A DNA stretch of 64,000 nt from Pascua guehoae (Eukaryota > Basidiomycota > Tremellomycetes > Trichosporonales > Trichosporonaceae): contig BCJX01000011.1 in the NCBI GenBank assembly GCA_001600415.1, forward strand, positions 550,962-614,961, read 5' to 3'. A program made the position numbers and the translations under genes. This document shows, piece by piece, positions 1 through 11,830 of this stretch. The notes beneath the pieces were generated by a model that made no database searches, was not told where the DNA came from, and worked only from the letters and a program-made list of their open reading frames with translations. The first letter of the stretch is position 1, and the number at the start of each line of letters is the position of its first letter.

Positions 1-749
1 CTTGGATTCAGTCAGTAGCCCAGCTCGACATGGCAGGTTCGACATCACGTCAATGAGCAAAGGCCATTGGCGCAGAATGGCCACCACCAGGCCGAAAGCG
101 GGTGGTAGACACGGATCACCAAGGTCTAGGTATTCGACGATAACAACCAGTGCACATGGTTGGAAACCATCGAGAACCCGCCATATAAAGCCTCTTTGTT
201 GCGTTGCCACGTTGGCTAGTACAAGACCTCTGGGCTGTTGCATGACATGAGCGAATGGCGCACACCATACCCACCCACGCCCAATGCCCAGTTGAGGTTT
301 CCAATCATGGCTATCGTGAAGGCTGTACAGTAGGCTCGACAAGAGCGCGAGACAGGCCCATGCGGGGTTGGCAAGGTGGTTCTCGTCTCTCGGCAAGCTA
401 CAGGGCGTCTACAGGCGTGACGAGATGCATCCATGCCACCTCATCCATAGACAGTAACATCGTCCCCCAACCCCTCCCTTCCACTTTGTCAGCGTGGAAT
501 TTGGACGGAAAGCAGCCTTCTCGCAGTCGATGCCTCTGCGAGGTTTGAACGTGCAACATCTGTGTTGCTTCTCAAGGTGCAACAGGCAGCACCGACGGTC
601 CAATAGCTTGATACATGCGTCACTTGGTAGCCTGCTCGAACCGCCAAAGGGAGCCCGGGGCCAGCCGAGGCATATATACTGTATTTCTGCAATTCGTTCG
701 CTCAGCATCACCCCCCGAGGTCCTCTATGCCGCCCAATTCATACACCGC
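1..749. other. Left-edge intergenic stretch, no gene seen
   Basis: No reading frame here has a family motif, a plausible exon chain or protein-like composition. The right part is downstream of the dihydroxyacetone kinase gene, which ends at 750 on the minus strand, and probably holds its 3' untranslated region. I see no RNA gene or repeat. Confidence 0.5.
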
Positions 750-2808
750 CTACTTGGCCGCCTTGGCGGCGCCGGTGGCAAATCCCTCGACGAGGAGGGC
801 GAGGCCGTGTGCGCCCGGGTCGGGAATGTCCTCCTTTTGGAGGTTTTCCTGGTTGACATAGGCAGCGCGGCCTGCGGACGCGACGAGCTTTGACGTGGCT
901 GCTGCTGCCGTCTTTGCCTTGTCTGCTGCGGGGGCGAGGGCGGGGAGGGCGTCGACAAAGGCGACGAGGGGGTCCATGAGGGTACGGCTCGGGGGGCGTG
1001 CAGACGTGTATCCCTTGAGGACGTCGAGGGCAGCGCGCGCCGCGTCTGCCCAGTTTGAGGCGTCGAGGTGGCCGTTGCCCCTTGGGTTTGTGGCGGTCGC
1101 GTCTGCCTGGGCGGCGAGGTTTTTAGCGAGGGCCGAGACGTAGATGGCATACAGGGCGCCGCTGGTGCCGTCCATGTGTTGCTCGACGAGCTCTGCAATC
1201 TGGCGGACGGCCCCGACGACGTCGTCGCCGTTGATCGCGCCCGACTCGACGGCAGAGAGGACCGCCTCGCCGCCGCGCTTGAGCGTGAGCCCGCAGTCGC
1301 CGTCGCCGGCAATCGTGTCGTAGCGCGTAATCTCGGGCTCGGCGGCAATCACATTCTTGCACCCCTGCGCGAGGGCGGCGGCAAACTCGGGCCCGGCCTT
1401 GAGGCCCGACGGCGGCGGGCGCGCCTTTGCCTCGGCCTGCGGTGTGGGCTGGGGAGACGTCGTGGGGACCGTCGGGCGGCGCCAACCAGGTGCCGACGAG
1501 GGGGCGTCGATACCCGCGAGGATTGTCTCCTTGTCCTTGCCTTCGGCGGGCAGGCGGAGGGCGGTGATACTGAACCCGGGCATGTCGAGGGACGACATGA
1601 AAGTGCCGACAAAGAGGCGCACGACCTTGAGGCCACGCTTGGACAGCGCAGAGAGCACGTTGGGGACGAGGCCCACGAGCTCGAGCTCGCTCAGCCCGCC
1701 GAGATTGTTGAGCATGACCACTGCCTCGTCGCCCTGCTGCCACGGGATAAACGAGCGCTCCTTGTCCGTCGTCGACGTGAGCAGGTCGACCATCTGGTCG
1801 ACGAGCTCGGCCTTTTTCGGCGTCGCCACCTTGTTGACACCGGGCTCGTTGTGGATACCCGTCCCAATCTCCATCTCGCCCTCGGCCAAAAAGCTCTTCT
1901 CACGCTTGGTCCCCGGCACGTGGCAGTGGGCAAACGACGACCCAATCGTCCCCACACTCTCGGCCACGACCTGCGCAATCCGCTTGCACTCGCCCAGCGA
2001 CCCCCCAAGCGACGCAACGTGCCCCGCCACCTTGTACACGAGCGTCGTCCCCGCCAGCCCGCGCCGCCCCACAATCTGGCCCTGCGACCGCGTCACGGCC
2101 ACGTCGTCGCCCACAATCAAAAACTCGACATTGTCCAGCGCGCTCTCGCCCGCCATGCCAAAGTGCAGCACGTCGCCCGTGTACTGCTTGACAATCACCA
2201 GCGTGCCCTTTTCGTTTTGCACCAGATCAAGCGCACGCCGCACCTGGTTGGCATTCGGCGACGCGAAAATGTTGCCTCCGACAGCTGCAGTCAGGCTGCC
2301 CGAGCCAACAAAGCCCGCGTGCGCCGGCTCGTGGCCAGAGCCTCCGCCAGAGATGAGCGCAACCTTGGACCGGTCCGGGTTGCGCACGTGAAGGACTGGA
2401 GAGTGTCAGCGTCGCATTTTGCGAGTGGTGGGAGACAACAGTTCCAGTAGTCATGCCGTAGCATCGTACTTGGAGGCTCGAAGCTCTTGCAGCGAGCTGC
2501 CTGATGCGTCCAGCAATGCAGCGAGCCTGTCCCTGGCATCGTACTGACCACTCGAGGTGGACAGAGGCACAGGCCACGAGCGCAGAGCCAGGAGAGACAT
2601 CCAAGTGGGGCAGCACGTGGTTCTCAACCCGCAGAGGAAGCTGAGTGGGATGCAGCAAGCCAAATGCGGTCGCGCGAACCACCGAGGCAGCCGCAGTATA
2701 TGTCCGCTTGAGGATATCACAGCATCCCGCCCCTTGGCTAACGTGTAGTGAACCCGAGCCAGGTCGTCTCTCGACTCGTAGTGGACACTCCCCTCCGCCT
2801 CCGTCTCC

Positions 2809-2878
<70 letters not shown>

Positions 2879-3019
2879 CGTTCCCACCCACATCCTAACC
2901 AAACACCCCTACTCACTGCGATACTGCTCGTCGACCGACACCTCATCGCTGATATACGTCAGGCCCCGGAGGTAGTCGAGGGGCAGCTGCGACGCGTCGT
3001 CGGCAAAGTGCGAGCTCAT
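750..3019 (-). CDS. DAK1: Dihydroxyacetone kinase (DhaK + DhaL domains)
   Basis: ATP-dependent kinase that phosphorylates dihydroxyacetone (and glyceraldehyde) in the cytosol, used in glycerol and methylglyoxal-related metabolism. Two exons: complement(750..2395, 2917..3019), 582 residues, the usual length of fungal single-chain DAKs. Exon 1 (MSSHFADD start) ends at a GTGAGT donor, and the join restores the conserved run into the substrate loop GGGSGHEP (residues 51-58). The DhaK domain covers about 1-335. The substrate-binding His of the family corresponds to H216 in GIHNEPG. A Pro/Ala linker (338-366) leads to the DhaL domain, whose nucleotide/Mg loop GDGDCG is at 398-403. The gene ends with TAG at 750. 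Odd point: the only intron is 521 nt (2396-2916) and holds a 66-base C run (G on the sense strand). Function is confident from both domains; the specific substrate is inferred from the family. Confidence 0.95.
2810..2875. repeat. 66-base homopolymer C tract in the DAK1 intron
   Basis: An unbroken run of 66 C on the plus strand, which reads as poly-G on the transcribed strand of DAK1. It lies about 35 nt after the 5' splice site of the single intron. The run is flanked by CT-rich sequence (tccgtctcctc on the left, tcccg on the right). It is either a real expanded mononucleotide repeat or an assembly or two-colour sequencing artefact. Confidence 0.95.
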
Positions 3020-3812
3020 GGCGAATCGTTAGGTGTGAGGGATGGAGAGGGTAGATGGGGGATTGAGAGGATGTGAAAGGCGGGTTTGGGTATATGTGCC
3101 GTTCGTTGCACAGCACAGGTGGGCGAATGCCCCAGGCACTAGACTAGACTGGGCACGCCGTCGTACCGAGATGGACTCTGCTTGATGAGCAGGTGGGTGG
3201 AGTGGGGTGCGGCAGTATGAGACGGTATGATGCACGTGTGCCCGCGGGTTGCCGCTAGTTGCCGGCAGAGCGGACGCGGAGATGTGCGCGGAAATTGAAG
3301 CGGAGATGAACAGCATGGATGGGTCTGTTAAACACCCGGCAGAACAATGTTGTCCAATCGTCCTGGGTAGTCGCCTGCAACATGGAACGACAAGGCCTCA
3401 GGTGTTTAGGTTCCAGAGGTTGGCATTGGCTTGTTCTCGCCTGCGACCCATGAGGACTGGGTGGTTGCGTATCGTATTGCCACTCGCCCGCCGAGGGATG
3501 TTGGCGATGCGGATGTCCTTCTCAGCTTCCGTTGGCCTTTGCCTTGCACCACTTGCACTTTGGCGAGCTCTCTTGACCCGCCATTTACCGGTTGTTTTCT
3601 TATATCCTATGGCGCTATCACGCTACCCGAACGGAAACGTGCTTCTGGCGGCGCTGCACGAGGCGGCCAAGACCCTGCCTTCAAGCTAAAAGTTACCGCT
3701 GCAGGCCTGCAAAGCGGTCGTACCTTGTCTGAGCTCAACATCACAACCTCAGCGTCGCACCACCACTGTACCAATGACACACTCGCATGACCTCAGATAT
3801 CTACTGCACACC
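3020..3812. other. Intergenic: upstream of DAK1, downstream of prolidase
   Basis: Between the DAK1 start (3019, minus) and the prolidase stop (3813, minus). It should hold the DAK1 promoter and 5' untranslated region and the prolidase 3' region. No convincing coding exon, RNA gene or repeat was found. Confidence 0.5.
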
Positions 3813-6260
3813 CTACTGACCCGAGCACCTGGCCTCGACCCAGTCGCGCTCGCGCCCGACCGTGGTGAGGTTCTCACACTGGCCGTCGCGGACGACAACG
3901 ACGTCTTCGATCCGCACGCCGCCGACGGAAAGGTACGTCTTGAGCACATCCGTGTCGACGAGGGGCGACTCCCACACGCCGTGCGTGTCGAGGAGCTGGG
4001 GCGCAAAGTAGCAACCCGGCTCGACGGTGAGGACCATGCCGCGGTCGAGGGGCCGGCGGATGCGGAGGTACGTGTACAGCTTTTCGGGCGTGGCCGCGGT
4101 CGACGGGGGCAGGTCAATGTGCTCACTGCGCAGGAGCTGCAGGCTGTCGTGCACGTCGAGACCGAGCGAGTGGCCCAGGCCGTGCGGGAAAAAGGCCGCA
4201 GACAGGCCCGACGCCAGCACCGCAGTCGCGTCGCCCTTGAAAATGCCCAGGCGCAGGAAGGTGTCGATCAGCACCGTGTGCGCGTGCAGGTGCAACGAGT
4301 CCCAGTGGGCCCCGGGGCGGACCATGTCTTCGCATTCCTGGGGTCAGTGGTGTTGAGGAGAGCAGGTTTCTGATGTGGGGCTGTCTGGTCTGCCAGCGTT
4401 TGGCGTCCGCCGCCGAGGGCGGCGTGTCCATGGGAGGGCATGACCAGACCAGTAGGAGAACGCCGGTTGGTAGCGCTCCCCGGTTCCCCCTTTCTCTCAG
4501 AGCACTCGTCCTCGTGCTGTTGGCAGTCGATAGAACAGCCGTCCGCTCCTCTGTCCGCTCTTCTGTCCACTCCTCTATGCTCTGTGGGCACTCTGTTCGC
4601 TCTTCTTGAGCTGCTCTGCGGGCTACGCTGTCCCCTCCTGGGCATGCTCCTCTGCCCACTCCTGAGACCTTACGCCCACTGCCGAGGCCCTTGCCCACTC
4701 CCCATTCTCCCGCCATCCCCCGATAAATCCAAATGAATGAAATGATCCCAGCCGCCCCAACGCACCTTCTGCATCTTGAGAACCAGCTCGTAAATCTCCC
4801 CAGCCTTGTCGGTAAACTTGCCGCCGTTGCCGACGGGGATCGTGCGGGTCACGTCGCTCGCGTACCCTTGCCAGTCGCAGCCGGCGTCGATGAGGAGGAC
4901 CTGGGGCTCAAAGGCGCCCGCGTGGGGGTCGGTTGGGGCCGTCGCGTGGTCGTGGTCGGGGACGTCGCGGCAGCACCCGCGCGCGATGCGGCGGGGCGTA
5001 AACGACTTGTCGCCGGGGGCGCGGGGCTGGGCCGTCGAGGGGAACAGGCGTTCGTTGCAGCTGTGGCGGTGTCAGTTATGGGGGTGTAATGTGGCGGTGA
5101 CATTTGCAGTTGTTCGCACGCCTGGGATGTACAGGCCACATGGGTCTGCAGCCACTGCACGGGGGTGGGACTCACACATAGTGGAGTGTGCTTGCGCGCG
5201 ACCCCGATGCGCAGATGGGGAGGTAGGCCTGCTCTGCGCCCATCCGGCGGCAGGTGGCGACAAAGAGGGCCTCTGCGTCGGCCTCGCCCTCGACCTCCCA
5301 CTGCGTGAGGCCCTCGTGGCCTGTCCGCTCCTTGGCCCCGTCGGCGCGGGCCTTGACGCGCGTGCCTGCAAACCGGCCGAGCTCGCGCATGAGCACCTCG
5401 TGCGCGCCGCTCGTGATCGCGTTGGCCTTGCGGATGCGCTCAATCTCGGGCTCGGTCTTGAGCAGCCGCGCGCGGTGCAGGGCGGTACGCAGGTGCTCGG
5501 CCGTGTGGGCCACGCCGCTGCGGTGCGTGAGCGCCTCGACCGCGTCGGGGAGCGGCGGGAACTCGTGCGTCACTGGCATCGTGTGCAGCGTCGTCGCGGG
5601 CGGCAAGGCCGCAATGAGCGCGCCCAGCTCGGTCGTCGGCTTGATCGACCCGGCATCAAAGCGTGCAGCGGCCTCGTCGAGCGTAGGTGGCGCCACTGAC
5701 CACATTGTCTCGAGCGGGTCCGCGGGCGGGATCAGCAGCGTGTGCGATACATCTTCGGAGCCAGGGGAAAATGCAATGAGGACGCCGGCGCCGTGTACAT
5801 CGTGCGCGCCCGTGAGGTAGTTGAAGTTGGCCTCCTGGTCTGCTTGTCAGCGTGGTCATCAGCGGGGCAGTCAGCGGTGTGCTCCCTGGAGCCGAGGACG
5901 ATTCCGACGCTCCCCGGCGAGATACCGTGCCACATACACCCCCAGCAGACACATACGGAAGGGCAGCTCGCGGTCCGTGTCGTGGCGGCAGCCTCCCGGG
6001 TCGCCTTGGAGGTAGATGGCGTGCGTCTGCAGTTAGTACGAGTTACACAAGGGTCCCTTCTCGAGCAAGTAGCAAGTAGCACGACAGAGCGCGGCTCGTA
6101 GCACTCCCATGCCTGTTCGACAGCTGTGCTCCACGCCAACGGCAACACTCACGCCAGTACGCGCCGCCTCGGGGAGGATGTTGAGGAGCTCGGCGACGAC
6201 GCGCGCCGCATGCTCCTGAGCAGGGAGCTTGGCCATGGGGGTGCTGGTCTTGACTGTCAT
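3813..6260 (-). CDS. Xaa-Pro dipeptidase / aminopeptidase (prolidase, M24B)
   Basis: Metallopeptidase that releases amino acids from X-Pro peptides, probably cytosolic (no signal peptide). Five exons: complement(3813..4337, 4766..5060, 5176..5839, 5957..6026, 6153..6260), 553 residues. The N-terminal creatinase/prolidase domain includes [10 protein letters not shown] around residue 60. The C-terminal pita-bread domain keeps all five metal ligands of the family: D339 (IDAG), D350 (YASDVTRT), H435 ([14 protein letters not shown]), E485 (TVEPGCYF) and E523 (GVRIEDVV). All joins are GT-AG and keep frame. Start chosen at 6260 because the upstream in-frame stretch has no family similarity and this ATG opens into the usual KLPAQEHA block. 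Intron 4 (4338-4764, 427 nt) is unusually long and pyrimidine-rich on the plus strand. Whether it acts on dipeptides or longer peptides cannot be told from sequence. Confidence 0.93.
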
Positions 6261-6677
6261 GATGGTGAGCAAAGAACTAGTGACAAACGACAAACGTGCA
6301 TGTGACTTGTCGCAGTAGAAGCGAACTGTAGATCGTGTCGTGTGCTGGGGTGGAGGCGGCGATGGTGCCGCACCGTTTTTGCTAGGCGGACATGACCGGG
6401 CGCCTAGCACTGCGAGTGCACCATGTGGGTCACCCCCCCATATGCTCCGGCCGCCCTGCGCTTTGCCACCCACGGGCATAGTAGGCCTAGTTTGCCCATA
6501 TCTGAGGGCGCCAATACGCGCCGGCATGCGGTTTGTACAGGGGACTATGCATACAGAGACAACAATGCAAGTGTAACTTGTAGACGCGACTGATCTCGGC
6601 GTCCGATAATGAGGTTGGTGATGCAAAGGGGATCGAAGATAGGGCACAGGGGGGGGGGGTTGGGATACCGCCAGCGC
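6261..6677. other. Intergenic: prolidase promoter / FMP32-like 3' region
   Basis: Upstream of the prolidase start and downstream of the FMP32-like stop, both on the minus strand. It contains a short G run near 6650. No further gene or RNA is seen. Confidence 0.5.
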
Positions 6678-8257
6678 TTAGATGCGATCGACAAACACCT
6701 CCGGTTTCGAAGGACGCCGCTCACGCTTCTCGCGCTTCTCTGTCGGAACAGACGACAGGATCTTCTCGATGCGCGCTTCGTAGTCGAATGGGACCTCGTC
6801 GGGGCCGATACCAATGTCACGCGTCGCGGGTGGTGCACCGGCCGGGGTGGGAGGTGTAGGTGCAGGTGTGGGTTCAACCTTTGTGCTATCGGGGATGGTG
6901 AAGGACGAAATGCCGACGCCGCAGAGGACGAGAACAACAATGATGGCTGCTGTCAGCGGGGCGCAGAGGATGATGCCGGGGGACCGTCTGTGTGTGTGGT
7001 ATGTGCCAGCCCCACAGATGGGCACCTGGCTGCGCTTAGTGGCGTAGATCCAGATCCCACCTGCACAAATGGACAGTGCTCGACCCCAACGCAACCCCAA
7101 GAGGAGCTCCTACCCGTACCACACACTCACAGATAGCTCTCCGTGTCGCCTCCCACTTTGCGCTCTCAATCTCAGTCTTCAAGTCGCCAAGGAGAATGGT
7201 GGCGTGGTTGTTGATTTCCTGGATTGTAATATCAAAGGCCTTCATGTCGGTGCGCGTGTCCACTTTGCGGTTGTTCATGTCGAGCTCAATGTCGTGTTTG
7301 AGCACCTGCATCTGATCCGCGAGTGTTTGCTCCACGGAATCGATCTGACGTCGCGCAGAGGTCACTGCGTCGCGCATGGCGATGCCCGTGTGCTTGTTCC
7401 GTACGTTGAACTCTGTGCGCAGCTTGGACACTGCCGCCTTGAAGAGATATACCTCCTGTCAGGTCAGCTATGCTGTCCAACAAAAGTAGCTAGTCGTGTC
7501 CCAATGCCCTGTTCATCGCCTCCCATGCTGACCGCATCGCTGCAACCTCGGGCACCACCCGCGTGCTCCCCCTCACACACACACACCAGCGCATCTCCGC
7601 AACACTCACATTCTCCAACTCCTCCCTGCTCAACATACTCTCTGCCGCCCGCCCCATCCTCGCAGTAAGGAGCTCCCTGACGCCGTCCATGAGCGTCTTG
7701 GCCTCCTCGGGAGAGACGTTTGCCTTTTCGAGGGCCGACACAAACGCGTGCGTGTTGAATGGATGTCGCGTAGGCCGCATGCTCATCATGGACGGTTGCG
7801 GCAGTGTCAACGACGGGACGGTGACAGCCAGCGACCCTGAATCGGGATCGACATTTGTGTCGGCGGCGTCCAAAGCCTCGTGCTCGCGATCACTTGGAGG
7901 CCGGCTCGTGGGGCCAAAGAACGCGCCAGCCGTACTGGGGCTGTGCTTTACATTGCGTCGCGCTTCGGATTTCGCCTCCTTGTCCTTGGCACTGGGGTTT
8001 GCGGCAAACTCAGCGCCAATGACGCTTGGTCGGGATGCCCTTGCGGACGTGCTGCCCTCCCTCTCGGCGTCGCCGAATGCCCGAACCACAGACGCAAAGG
8101 ACCCGGGCATACCGGGTGGAGGGAGACCGATCACGCCGTCGCCGCCTGGTCGCGTCGTGGACGTGACGCCGCGTGTCGCAGGTGGGGGCTCGCACCGCGC
8201 ACGGAGAAGAGCGTGCGAGGCCTTGCGGACGAGTCCGACGCGTTTGGGGTTGAGCAT
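6678..8257 (-). CDS. FMP32/MCUR1-like (DUF1640) mitochondrial coiled-coil membrane protein
   Basis: Likely inner-mitochondrial-membrane protein of the FMP32/CCDC90/MCUR1 group, whose members assist respiratory-complex assembly or the calcium uniporter; the exact role here is not known. Exons: complement(6678..7060, 7131..7455, 7610..8257), 451 residues. The start MLNPKRVGLVRKASHALLRAR is a basic amphipathic presequence. A low-complexity linker follows, then the family head HPFNTHAFVSALEKA (about residue 165) and a long coiled coil through EVYLFKAAVSKLRTE to IESAKWEATRR (about 217-324). Near the C terminus is a hydrophobic segment containing AAIIVVLVLCGVGI. A GT...CTGACAG segment inside the last exon could be mistaken for another intron, but removing it breaks the frame before the membrane segment, so it is left in. 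The last ~60 residues are Pro-rich then basic and unlike the family. Family call is good; exon 3 boundaries are less certain. Confidence 0.82.
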
Positions 8258-10654
8258 AATGGTGCTGCTGGCCGCGACTGTAGGTCTTTACAGGTGTAGA
8301 CCTCGCAAGGGATGTTGTGGCCAGCGTGAGATAGCAATGATTGGGATAGTGAATGGATGTAGTCGAGTGGTGACTGACTGACTGTCTTGGCTGATGATGA
8401 GCGACAACTCGACCTGCCCACCAGCCACCGTGTCGCTGATCACTTGGGCACACGCCAGTCGCGTCGGGACGCGGGCAGATCCCCCATCCCCCCCCCCCCA
8501 TCCCCACCCAACGAGATGCAGGGCACGCCACGTGCAAAGAGTCTGGGCCCTGAAAGAACTTGAGCACGGACATTAATTGACTCTCCGTCCACGGCCCTTG
8601 ACTTTTGAGTTTGCTTCCACTGTTGCGGAAAAATATGACGTTTGTTCTATCGGGTGACATGTGGTGGTGCCCGAACAAAGTGGAGTAACCATCATCGAGG
8701 TGTGTGACCCATACCCCGTCGTTATTGGTATATCATCCAGCATCCAGCGTCTTCCTGACAACTATCAAAAATGCACATGGTAAGACGGGAATCAGGCTGC
8801 CCAAACTGTGGAGCCGCCGCCGGGCCCAGCCCCACAATTAACTCTAATCACCCTGTCCTTGGCAGGCAGCCGCGTCACTGTTCCTCTCTCCCTCTGGAAT
8901 TTGCTGCACGGCACGGCACCACCGACGCCGTACGGCTGGGTAGCAATTGTCGGAACTGTGTAGCAGTGGAGCCGATTGGAGCGGTGGGCATCACGCGTTA
9001 TGGCCAGGTCATCGTATTCCTTGGAATGGCATCTGAATCGTTTTGCACGCAAACACACATACGGCATCTTGAAGGTCAGCGCTACCTCTCCTTGCACTCT
9101 TGCTTTCTCACCCTTCACTTCTGTGACAGCTTCCTACGCTCTCCCAGACGGTGTAACACTGACCAAAGTGTTCTCACACTCTTACTTTTCGGACACCATC
9201 ATGCCCATGAGGTTGAACAGCAATTGCAGTACCCTGCTCGCGTACATCGCGCCATGGTCGACATTCGTATCCCCAGCGTCCCGATACCCCGCCCCTCCTC
9301 TCCTCCAGCCCTGCTCCCGTGCGCCCGTCGCAGGAGAATCCTCGTTGTGAGCATGCGGTCCATCGGAAGCTCAGTGGCAACTCTGCCTTCTCCCCCTCCC
9401 CGCTCCTCCCCTTGAATCTCCGACCGTCATCTCCTCTTCCACGGATTCTCTCCACCAGCATCCATCCACTGTCTACTCCGAACCGCCCCACCTCCCCTCT
9501 GTCCCGCGACATTTCCTCGGTTGTTGTTCGGAACGGACAATTATATCCATTTGCATCCGAGGTATCGGACATTATCCCATGGGGACTGGATACGACGGGA
9601 ACCAAACTCGGCCAGTAGGATCGGCCCAAACATTGCAGCCCGCGGCCACAGTGAGTGACGGGTACTGACCTAGTGAATAGCACCAGCTGGATGGGTGCGT
9701 CTCCCCCAGGCCTCCACAGTAAGCACCGTATCCATCACGACGGGCCGTTCCCCACTCCTCACGACCACCCATCCATCTCGTGTCTTCGCCGCCGGCAAGT
9801 TTGCAGCAAGCCTTCATGACAACACCTTGATTCGTGCATGCAGGGACACAGGCCACTTAAACATAACCTTGGACCCCTCCCGCCAACACACCCGTGTTCT
9901 ATTCCCCAAGACGCCTGGAGAAGCCGGCTTCCGCCAATGACCTCCCTATCACATGACCTCCGCCCCCCACCCCATCCTCCGACATCAGCCACCGAACACA
10001 ATGGTGTCTCCAGGTGCTGTGACTGTCTTTGGTGATGACAGGTGTTGGTGTCTGTCAACAACAACCGGCGTCCACCAACACCCACCATCGCCCAAGACGA
10101 CCACGAGCACCGCGACCCCACACTCACAACGACCCATTCCGGCACAGCGCGTCCCCGCGATTGGTGACTCACAAGCAACGCCGCCGGCGTAACAAAGTGC
10201 AAGTGGATGGCTCCCGAATCCCATTTTCGCCGTTCATCATCACGCCGTCGACGGCCTCGACGGTCGTCACCGCTTCCAGCTCCGTTCATCCTGCCAGCTG
10301 TCCCTCCCCCCTCCTCCGGCCCCGCACACAGGCTCACTCCGTCACACCGCCATTTATCTCTCACAGCCATTGCGGCTAGTGAAACAAACGCAAGTGGATG
10401 GATGTTGCGTCTTCCTTCCCCAGTTGTCCATCAACCCAACCCACCGCTTCGGCGACCGCCGTGTCCGACACCATCCACCGCCACTCACCTCCGCCGCCAC
10501 TGTGACACGTCATCAACATCCCGGATTAAGCTTGCCGCGGTCACCTGCCATTCCTCGGGCCCCATCGGCTTGTGTCATTCCCCGTCGTGTTGCAGCGGTT
10601 GAGACGGTATGTACCACGAGAAAGTCTCCGGGTACGGTGTTGAGCAACGGGTAG
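8258..10654. other. Gene-poor region, no supported gene
   Basis: About 2.4 kb with only short, compositionally random frames. Around 8771-9350 there are ATG, GTAAGA, GTCAGC and TGACAG signals that could form a small intron-rich gene, but no chain gives a recognisable or protein-like product. A short C run lies near 8485-8500. The left end is the FMP32-like promoter. Confidence 0.4.
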
Positions 10655-10668
10655 CCACGGCGGCCCCA

Positions 10669-11190
10669 GCTGATGACTCAGACCGGTGATTCACCATGTC
10701 TCGGAGTGTGTTGAGGCCAAGTTCAGCATCACACTGTGTCGTCAGGATTTGAACATCTACGCCTAGGCATCTCTACCCGCCCTCACCAGTCGGTCACCTT
10801 TCAGAGAGGATCTCCAGCTGTGGCGAGCCGAGTAAGGCCTAGCTGACGACCCAAACTGGTGATTCACCGGGTCTCGGCGTCAACGCTTCACTGTCCCATC
10901 AGCATTGAACAACTCCGCCTAGGTATCTCTACCCGACCGACTGTTCTCTAACCGACCTCACCAATCAGTCGCCTTTGGGAAAAGATCCCCAGCTGTGGCG
11001 CGCCGAGTCAGTCCCAGCTGACGACTCAAACCTGAGGATCCTCCAGGCCTCGGCCTTTGTAAGGCCGACTCCGACACCGTACTGTGTCATCAGTATTGTG
11101 CGACTCCGTCTAGGTATCTCTGCACGACCTCACCAGTCGGTAAAAGTTTCCGAGAGCATATCTATATGGTGGCAGGATCGCCATCGAACA
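10669..11190. repeat. Degenerate ~174-nt tandem repeat, three copies (block A)
   Basis: Units begin with gctgaYgac at 10669, 10842 and 11017, giving periods of 173 and 175 nt. Shared landmarks in each unit are the ctcgg after a gattcacc-like stretch, a ctaggYatctctRc box about 95 nt later, ctcaccaRtcgg, and ccagctgtggcg before the next unit. Copies are diverged and the third decays at its right end. The period is not a multiple of three and no frame stays open across units, so this is not a coding repeat as it stands. Confidence 0.75.
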
Positions 11191-11470
11191 GCGGGGGATG
11201 CCGGTCTATTGGACCTCCGAGTTTGCCGACCAGCGCCCGGTGGCTTGAAGACTCAACCGGCCGTCCCGCCGTGATCACACTCGGCGACCTTACAACGCCC
11301 CTTTCGGAGTCGGGGAAAAGCCCGCACCTACGTTTGGAGTCTATGATGTCGGTGACCTTTTTGCTATGCCTCGAGTCTTTGTGGATGCTGCAAACGGAAC
11401 GGGCGAAATCCGGGGCTCTTATTGGACGAGGTGGGGCGCCAACGACTCATGGCCATCCACACCACTACAT
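11191..11470. other. Spacer between repeat blocks
   Basis: About 280 nt that may include further eroded units of the flanking repeats, but I could not align them convincingly. No gene is seen. Confidence 0.4.
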
Positions 11471-11830
11471 CCTCTGTCGGACGTATTGAGTGACTTGGGA
11501 AGGTTTGAATGATCGCCGAACGCAGTGTTCAGCACGTCAATGTCGGCGGAATGGACGCAGAGGAGTGTATCGTGAGCAGTACGGGATGCAGGGGGGTTTT
11601 TTCCTGTCGGACATTGGGCTCATCGGGAACGCCGTTCTCCGACCCCATCCTCTGTCGTACGTATCGAGTGACCTTGAAAGGTTGAATGACAGCAGAACGA
11701 CGTGTTAATCACCTCAGTGCAGGCGAAATGGACGAAGAGTGTGTGTATCGTGAACAATACGGTAATTCATCTTCTTTTTTTTCGTGGGAACTCGGGCTCA
11801 TCGGGCCGGCCCCTCTTTCGGGTGGCCTGT
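11471..11830 (+). repeat. 178-nt tandem duplication (block B), possible gene relic
   Basis: Two copies, 11471-11648 and 11649-about 11830. Both start with cctctgtcg-acgtat-gag followed by tgac-ttg-aaggttgaatg. Both carry gtgtatcgtga-ca-tacgg and later gggctcatcggg. In one frame both copies read VYREQYG...FF...GLIG, and the changes inside YREQYG fall at third codon positions. Stops and frameshifts break the rest, so this may be a decayed coding duplication. Strand is given for that frame only. Confidence 0.7.

Noticed and set aside
1068..2450. 460-codon open frame on the plus strand opposite DAK1
   Set aside because: It mirrors the highly GC-biased DAK1 coding strand, has Arg/His-rich composition without motifs, and runs over the DAK1 splice acceptor.
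2645..3076. Poly-proline or poly-glycine proteins across the C tract
   Set aside because: They exist only because a homopolymer has no stops; the region is a DAK1 intron on splice and homology evidence.
6945..7020. Extra intron in the last exon of the FMP32-like gene (GTGCCC...CTGACAG)
   Set aside because: Removing it shifts the frame and destroys the C-terminal membrane segment.
8771..9350. Possible small intron-rich gene on the plus strand (ATG at 8771, GTCAGC...TGACAG intron near 9075-9130)
   Set aside because: Splice-like signals are present, but no exon chain gives a stable frame or a recognisable product.
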